From: Opitutia bacterium
GTDB lineage: Bacteria; Verrucomicrobiota; Verrucomicrobiia; Opitutales; Coraliomargaritaceae
Direction of reading: 5' to 3'
Assembly (NCBI GenBank): GCA_003503355.1
Contig: DOCS01000231.1
Location: 1 to 5,264 of the forward strand
Length of the DNA: 5,264 nucleotides
Part shown: one piece after another, positions 1 to 5,264 of the stretch
Position numbering within the stretch: position 1 is the stretch's first letter
Layout of the letters: the number at the start of each line of letters is the position of its first letter
Position numbers and translations under genes: made by a program
Notes under the pieces: generated by a model
What the model saw: only the letters and a program-made list of their open reading frames with translations
The model's database searches: none
What the model was told of the DNA's origin: nothing

Positions 1-704
<704 letters not shown>

Positions 705-753
705 AGGTGGGTAAAGACAATCGGAGGGTAAAGGGCTTTTTTCGACCGTGGCG

Positions 754-783
754 ATGCTAAGTTGCAATTTTGTTAAACTTAAC
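754..783 (-). promoter_or_regulatory. Candidate purF promoter overlapping a small inverted repeat
   Basis: Read on the minus strand, TTAAGT (782-777) and TAGCAT (759-754) are separated by exactly 17 bp, as in a sigma-70 type promoter. This would start transcription near 747 and give purF a leader of about 43 nt. The -10 matches consensus at four of six positions and the -35 at only three, so the call is weak. The -35 lies inside the 12-bp dyad GTTAAACTTAAC (772-783; arms GTTAA/TTAAC with a 2-bp centre). That is where a repressor could bind, but no regulator is identified. Confidence 0.25.
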
Positions 784-1014
784 CCGCCTCACCCCGAAAA
801 GACCCACTTCACACACACCGCCCCCACGCAAAAAACTACCCCGCCAATGAGGCACCGCCCCTGAATCGACTAGTAGATCAATGACGCCCCGATCTTCTGA
901 CAGCCGAGCGCTTATGCTTAGAAATGCCCTGACTACAACCGCCATACGCTTCACTATAGCTGCGCCGCTGAAGGCGCTTTCCACGGCATTGACAGCCCAG
1001 CTGATCTCATCCAT
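757..1014 (-). CDS. Doubtful 85-residue hypothetical protein upstream of purF
   Basis: An 85-codon reading frame starts at the ATG at 1014-1012 and ends with TAG at 757, 52 bp before purF on the same strand. In its favour is a strong Shine-Dalgarno, GGGGAGGT at 1027-1020, whose GGAGG core ends 6 nt before the ATG; none of the confident genes here has one. It also fills most of an otherwise empty 392-bp divergent gap. Against it, the protein matches no family I recognise. The N-terminal half (residues about 9-50) is moderately hydrophobic and could form amphipathic helices, while the C-terminal half is rich in Gly, Arg and Val and looks like non-coding translation. Codon third positions show no clear bias. 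The candidate purF promoter overlaps its 3' end. An open frame by chance is quite possible. Confidence 0.22.
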   Translation of the reverse strand: MDEISWAVNAVESAFSGAAIVKRMAVVVRAFLSISARLSEDRGVIDLLVDSGAVPHWRGSFLRGGGVCEVGLFGVRRVKFNKIAT

Positions 1015-1096
1015 TAAACACCTCCCCTCTTTTCGAATGACGATTCCTTCAGAATCAACCGGCAGACAAAGCGAGCGCGAGCGCACACAGAACAAA

Positions 1097-2455
1097 ATGA
1101 AACTTATCGACCTGAATAGCCTCGGCGGCATCGGCGCCAACTCCACCTACGTCCAAATCGGCAGCTTCAACATTCTCGTCGATGCCGGCCTCAACCCCAA
1201 AGAGCTAGGCTACGCAGCCATGCCCGACTTCAGCCCGATCGAGGACATCGAGATGGACCTCATCGTGCTCACACACTGCCACCTCGATCACCTCGGCTCA
1301 CTCCCAGTGGCTTCCGCACACAACCCAGACGCCCCCGTCATCACCTCCATCCCGAACGTTTCGCTGGCCCCGCGCATGCTGCGCAACTCGATCAATGTGA
1401 TGAAACGTCAGCGAGAGGAACACGGCATCACCGACTACCCGCTGTTTCTACACCGCGACGTAGTCGAGCTCAGCAAGCGCCTCACTGCCCAGCGCTATGG
1501 CCGTGGCGAAATTTACACCAAGGGCACCGACAAGATCGAGGTCATCCTGCACAGCTCCGGCCACGTCGCCGGTGCCGCCGCGGTTGAATTCATCCACCAA
1601 GGTCGCCGCATCGTCTTCTCGGGCGATGTGCTGTTCGAAAACCAGCGCACACTGCCCGGGGCAAAATTACCCCAAGGCGAGATCGACACCCTAATACTGG
1701 AAACCACCCGTGGCGCGAAAGCCCGCGTCCCCGGCACTTCCCGAAAGCACGAGGTCGACCGCCTCATTGAGCAGGTCAATACCATCTTGCAGCGCGACGG
1801 CAGTTGCCTAATTCCCGTATTTGCCCTCGGCCGCATGCAGGAACTGTTCAAAATCATTTACGAAGCGCGCAACAACGGCCGCATCCCCCGCAGCCCAGTC
1901 TATGCCGCAGGTCTGGGCATGGATATCTGCAATTATTTCCACAAAATCCACGAACGCACCAAGCTAATCGACTTCAGCTTTAAAATGATGGAAAAGCTGA
2001 ACGTGCGCTCGCCGGACCTTAACATGAAACCAGGGCGGGATCTCGCGCGCAAAGGAATTTACATCGTGAGCAGCGGCATGATGGTCCAACACACACCCTC
2101 CTATAAAATTGCAGCCGCTCTGCTGCCGCATGCCAACAATGGCCTCTGCTTCGTCGGCTACTGCGATGCCGACACTCCAGGCGGAAAACTGTTGGCAGAA
2201 AAAGAAACCGGCAGCTTCTTTTTCGAAACACTCGACTACTTGGCCCCGATCCGGGCATCGGTGGACCGATTCGACCTCAGCGGCCATGCTGATCGCGAAG
2301 AACTGACCGACTACGCCCAGCAGACCAACGCCCGCAACATCGTGCTCACCCATGGAGACCCCGAAGCGCGCAACTGGTTTGAGGCTACGCTCAACGAAAG
2401 CATGCCGGACACCAATGTCTTGGACCCAGAACCACTGGTCGAATACACGCTCTAA
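1097..2455 (+). CDS. MBL-fold / beta-CASP RNA-processing nuclease (CPSF-like)
   Basis: A 452-residue cytoplasmic metallo-hydrolase of the beta-CASP group, whose members cut or trim RNA using two zinc ions. The metallo-beta-lactamase motifs are HCHLDH at 60-65, His156 in HSSGH and Asp177 in FSGD. The beta-CASP motifs are Glu202 (motif A, ETTRG), the cap signature PVFALGRMQEL at 240-250, SSGMM at 325-329, His397 (motif B, LSGHADREE) and His419 (motif C, LTHGDP). Length and layout match bacterial CPSF-like proteins such as Thermus TTHA0252. It is shorter than RNase J and lacks RNase J's C-terminal domain and the N-terminal KH domains of archaeal CPSF. The frame is open upstream to an ATG at 881, but homology begins at the ATG at 1097, and the extra 72 residues are low-complexity and unlike the family, so I chose 1097. 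There is no Shine-Dalgarno. RNA is the likely substrate by family; endo- or exonuclease activity cannot be read from the sequence. Confidence 0.93.
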   Translation: MKLIDLNSLGGIGANSTYVQIGSFNILVDAGLNPKELGYAAMPDFSPIEDIEMDLIVLTHCHLDHLGSLPVASAHNPDAPVITSIPNVSLAPRMLRNSINVMKRQREEHGITDYPLFLHRDVVELSKRLTAQRYGRGEIYTKGTDKIEVILHSSGHVAGAAAVEFIHQGRRIVFSGDVLFENQRTLPGAKLPQGEIDTLILETTRGAKARVPGTSRKHEVDRLIEQVNTILQRDGSCLIPVFALGRMQELFKIIYEARNNGRIPRSPVYAAGLGMDICNYFHKIHERTKLIDFSFKMMEKLNVRSPDLNMKPGRDLARKGIYIVSSGMMVQHTPSYKIAAALLPHANNGLCFVGYCDADTPGGKLLAEKETGSFFFETLDYLAPIRASVDRFDLSGHADREELTDYAQQTNARNIVLTHGDPEARNWFEATLNESMPDTNVLDPEPLVEYTL

Positions 2456-2606
2456 GCGAGTGTTTTGATCAACGAACGCCGCAGACCTGACGCAGCACCC
2501 CAACTGACACTTGCACAAATTTCCCAATAGCACATCGCAGAGCAAAATGCCATTGGTGTCGCGATACACATCACTGCCGCCACAGATTCCACCCCCAACA
2601 ATGTAA

Positions 2607-2679
2607 CTGAGTTGCCTTAGCAACAAATCGCTCAGCGGATTTCGATTGACTTCCAAGATTCGTCTGCGCGTGATCGCGC
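2607..2679 (+). other. Structured segment in the spacer before typA
   Basis: Two compact stem-loops lie in the 275-bp gap between the nuclease gene and typA. In the first, CTGAG (2607-2611) pairs with CTCAG (2631-2635) around an inner TTGC/GCAA stem (2612-2615 with 2620-2623) capped by CTTA. In the second, GCGCG (2666-2670) pairs with CGCGC (2675-2679) around TGAT. A terminator-like hairpin follows. Together they could form a regulatory 5' leader, the 3' end of the nuclease mRNA or a small RNA. It matches no riboswitch or T-box that I recognise, and short stems like these arise by chance. Confidence 0.25.
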
Positions 2680-2691
2680 GCTGAAATACAC

Positions 2692-2720
2692 CCCGCCGCA
2701 GCTAACCATGGCGGGTTTTT
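2692..2720 (+). terminator. Intrinsic-terminator-like hairpin abutting the typA start
   Basis: CCCGCC (2692-2697) pairs perfectly with GGCGGG (2710-2715) across a 12-nt loop and is followed by TTTTT (2716-2720), then CA and a second run of five T (2723-2727). This is the standard form of a Rho-independent terminator on the plus strand. The simplest reading is the end of the nuclease transcript. It lies only 10 nt before the typA ATG, so typA is either transcribed from inside or just after the hairpin, or read through it, in which case the hairpin acts as an attenuator. The T-rich stretch before the ATG could also help ribosome binding through protein S1. Confidence 0.6.
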
Positions 2721-2730
2721 CATTTTTCCC

Positions 2731-2734
<4 letters not shown>
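2708..2734 (+). other. Possible 8-codon upstream reading frame overlapping the typA start (ATGA)
   Basis: An ATG at 2708 opens a frame encoding MAGFSFFP. Its TGA stop (2732-2734) overlaps the typA ATG (2731-2733) as ATGA, the arrangement used in stop-start translational coupling. It starts inside the loop of the terminator-like hairpin and runs through its 3' arm, so ribosomes on it would disrupt the hairpin. There is no Shine-Dalgarno and the frame is very short, so chance is a real alternative. Confidence 0.15.
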
Positions 2735-4566
<1,832 letters not shown>

Positions 4567-4589
4567 GCTTAGCCCGATTTTCTAACAAC

Positions 4590-4624
4590 AAAACGGCGTG
4601 CCCTTGTAGGCGCGCCGTTTTTTT
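4590..4624 (+). terminator. Strong Rho-independent terminator of typA
   Basis: AAAACGGCG (4590-4598) pairs with CGCCGTTTT (4613-4621). The stem continues inward through a T-G wobble and GCC/GGC to a CTTGTA loop (4603-4608), giving 13 continuous pairs. A T-tract runs from 4618 to 4624. It begins 23 bp after the typA stop codon. The A-rich flank before the stem gives a short T-run on the minus strand too, so it may also stop transcription of the convergent gene ending at 4670. Confidence 0.92.
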
Positions 4625-4642
4625 ATGCCTGTACACAAAAGA

Positions 4643-4662
4643 CAGCACCCGACTCAGTGCTG
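4643..4662 (-). terminator. Possible weak terminator of the convergent hypothetical gene
   Basis: CAGCAC (4643-4648) and GTGCTG (4657-4662) form a 6-bp stem with an 8-nt loop. On the minus strand it is followed by TCTTTTG, a weak T-run. It starts 7 bp after the stop of the 132-residue minus-strand gene, the right place for that gene's terminator, but the stem and T-tract are modest. Confidence 0.35.
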
Positions 4663-4669
4663 AAAGCCA

Positions 4670-5068
4670 TCACACCGCCCTTTTCCGGCTCACGTCAAAC
4701 ATTCCACCGGGTCGATAGACCATCTTGCCCTGCAGATCAAACACCGAACATCCCATACCCAGCGCCGTCGCCACAATGAACGGCATCACCTCCTCAAGAC
4801 GCGTAAAAGCAACCGAGACCACCGCGAGATCATGCGAGAAACGATCAATCAGCGGACCACTACACCAGACCGCCTCATTAACCAGTTCGTCAGACAAATC
4901 GCAAAGACAAGGGTATTCATCAGTCAACACATCGTGCAAAAACTTCAATTGAGGGTGCGGCGGCCGGGAATCTGAGCGATAAGCATCGAGCTGCTTCCGC
5001 AACCACTTAAACGCTTCATCATCGTCACAGGGAATTGGCGGGCGGGCGAAAACCAGACTGTAACTCAT
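4670..5068 (-). CDS. Conserved-looking hypothetical protein, 132 residues
   Basis: The function is unknown. The protein starts MSYSLVFARPP, has an acidic patch followed by a likely helix (residues about 15-32), a central segment rich in acidic residues and Cys (about 45-70), two hydrophobic strand-like stretches (LAVVSVAF at 81-88 and PFIVATALGMG at 96-106) and a C-terminal SVFDLQGKMVYRPG (108-121). There is no signal peptide or membrane segment, so it is probably cytoplasmic. The MSY start, the late hydrophobic helix and the VFD-Q-G-VYRP ending recall small bacterial proteins of unknown function, some of which resemble polymorphic-toxin immunity proteins. That resemblance is from memory and is not a function call, and no toxin gene is visible. 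The ATG at 5068-5066 has no Shine-Dalgarno, as for the confident genes here. It is convergent with typA, with 103 bp between the stop codons holding one or two terminators. The coherent composition and the spacing support a real gene. Confidence 0.72.
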   Translation of the reverse strand: MSYSLVFARPPIPCDDDEAFKWLRKQLDAYRSDSRPPHPQLKFLHDVLTDEYPCLCDLSDELVNEAVWCSGPLIDRFSHDLAVVSVAFTRLEEVMPFIVATALGMGCSVFDLQGKMVYRPGGMFDVSRKRAV

Positions 5069-5218
5069 GATATTTTTCAGGGACCGATAGTGACAGGGAA
5101 ATTCGACATTCGAACTAAGGAAAACACTTTAACCGGCGCCAACAAAACGTGCCTTAAGTGATTACTGACCAGCTATTAACTGTATATAAAAAACACCCGA
5201 ACAAGCAAACGAGCTCAT

Positions 5219-5245
5219 AAAAAAGGTCACAGAAAAAACGGACCT
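5219..5245 (-). terminator. Weak terminator-like hairpin near the right edge
   Basis: AGGTC (5224-5228) and GACCT (5241-5245) form a 5-bp stem with a 12-nt loop, followed on the minus strand by TTTTT (5223-5219). It could end a minus-strand gene beyond the right edge. The short stem and large loop make this weak. The rest of 5069-5264 is AT-rich and shows no gene I can support. Confidence 0.25.
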
Positions 5246-5264
5246 GCGGCAATAACAGCGCATG

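Noticed and set aside
962..977. Hairpin GCGCC/GGCGC in the divergent intergenic region
   Set aside because: A 5-bp stem followed only by TTT; too weak for a terminator, and no gene ends just before it.
881..1096. 72-residue N-terminal extension of the nuclease from the ATG at 881
   Set aside because: The frame is open, but the residues are Ser/Thr/Ala/Arg-rich filler unlike the family, and recognisable homology begins at the ATG at 1097.
1964..2656. 230-codon open frame on the minus strand
   Set aside because: It lies mostly antisense to the well-supported nuclease gene, has no start signal and gives no recognisable protein; it is a shadow of the codon bias.
2646..2674. TTGACT plus CGTGAT as a typA promoter
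   Set aside because: The -35 is good and the spacing is 17 bp, but the -10 is poor and lies in a GC-rich hairpin. Not enough to call.
5183..5264. TATATA box and a terminal ATG (5262-5264) as the start of a rightward gene
   Set aside because: No acceptable -35 lies at the right distance, and the ATG is the last codon of the window, so nothing can be verified.
5154..5264. Open minus-strand frame from the right edge to TAA as the end of a gene
   Set aside because: It gives about 36 residues rich in Phe, Leu and Cys with no recognisable pattern, and the AT-rich sequence explains it.

Overview
The window looks like ordinary chromosomal housekeeping DNA. A plausible source is a Verrucomicrobiota bacterium of the Opitutae / Coraliomargarita type. 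That placement is an inference from remembered protein families: a Bacteroidota/Verrucomicrobiota-style PurF N-terminus, a CPSF-like beta-CASP nuclease that starts KLIDLNSLGGIGANS, and the form of TypA. It also fits the moderate G+C content and the lack of Shine-Dalgarno motifs in front of all four confident genes. No search could be run.

Layout from left to right. Positions 1-704 hold, on the minus strand, the N-terminal 234 residues of an amidophosphoribosyltransferase (PurF), the first committed enzyme of purine synthesis; the gene runs off the left edge. Positions 705-1096 are a divergent intergenic region. It holds a candidate purF promoter with a small dyad and one doubtful 85-codon minus-strand reading frame (757-1014), which unlike its neighbours has a strong Shine-Dalgarno. 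Positions 1097-2455 (+) encode a 452-residue metallo-beta-lactamase/beta-CASP RNA-processing nuclease with every catalytic motif intact. Positions 2456-2730 are a structured spacer that ends in a hairpin plus T-tract only 10 nt before the next start codon. Positions 2731-4566 (+) encode the ribosome-associated translational GTPase TypA/BipA, followed by a strong intrinsic terminator. Positions 4670-5068 (-) encode a convergent 132-residue protein of unknown function. Positions 5069-5264 hold no recognisable gene, only AT-rich sequence and a weak terminator-like hairpin.

The genes share no single pathway: nucleotide synthesis, RNA processing and ribosome function sit side by side, probably as separate transcription units. 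There is no sign of mobile elements, CRISPR, phage genes or a defence system, and I do not think the window contains a new multi-gene system. The most unusual item is the typA leader: a terminator-like hairpin abutting the start codon, with an overlapping 8-codon reading frame that ends in ATGA. It could be an attenuator or leave an almost leaderless mRNA, or it may be no more than the terminator of the upstream nuclease gene.
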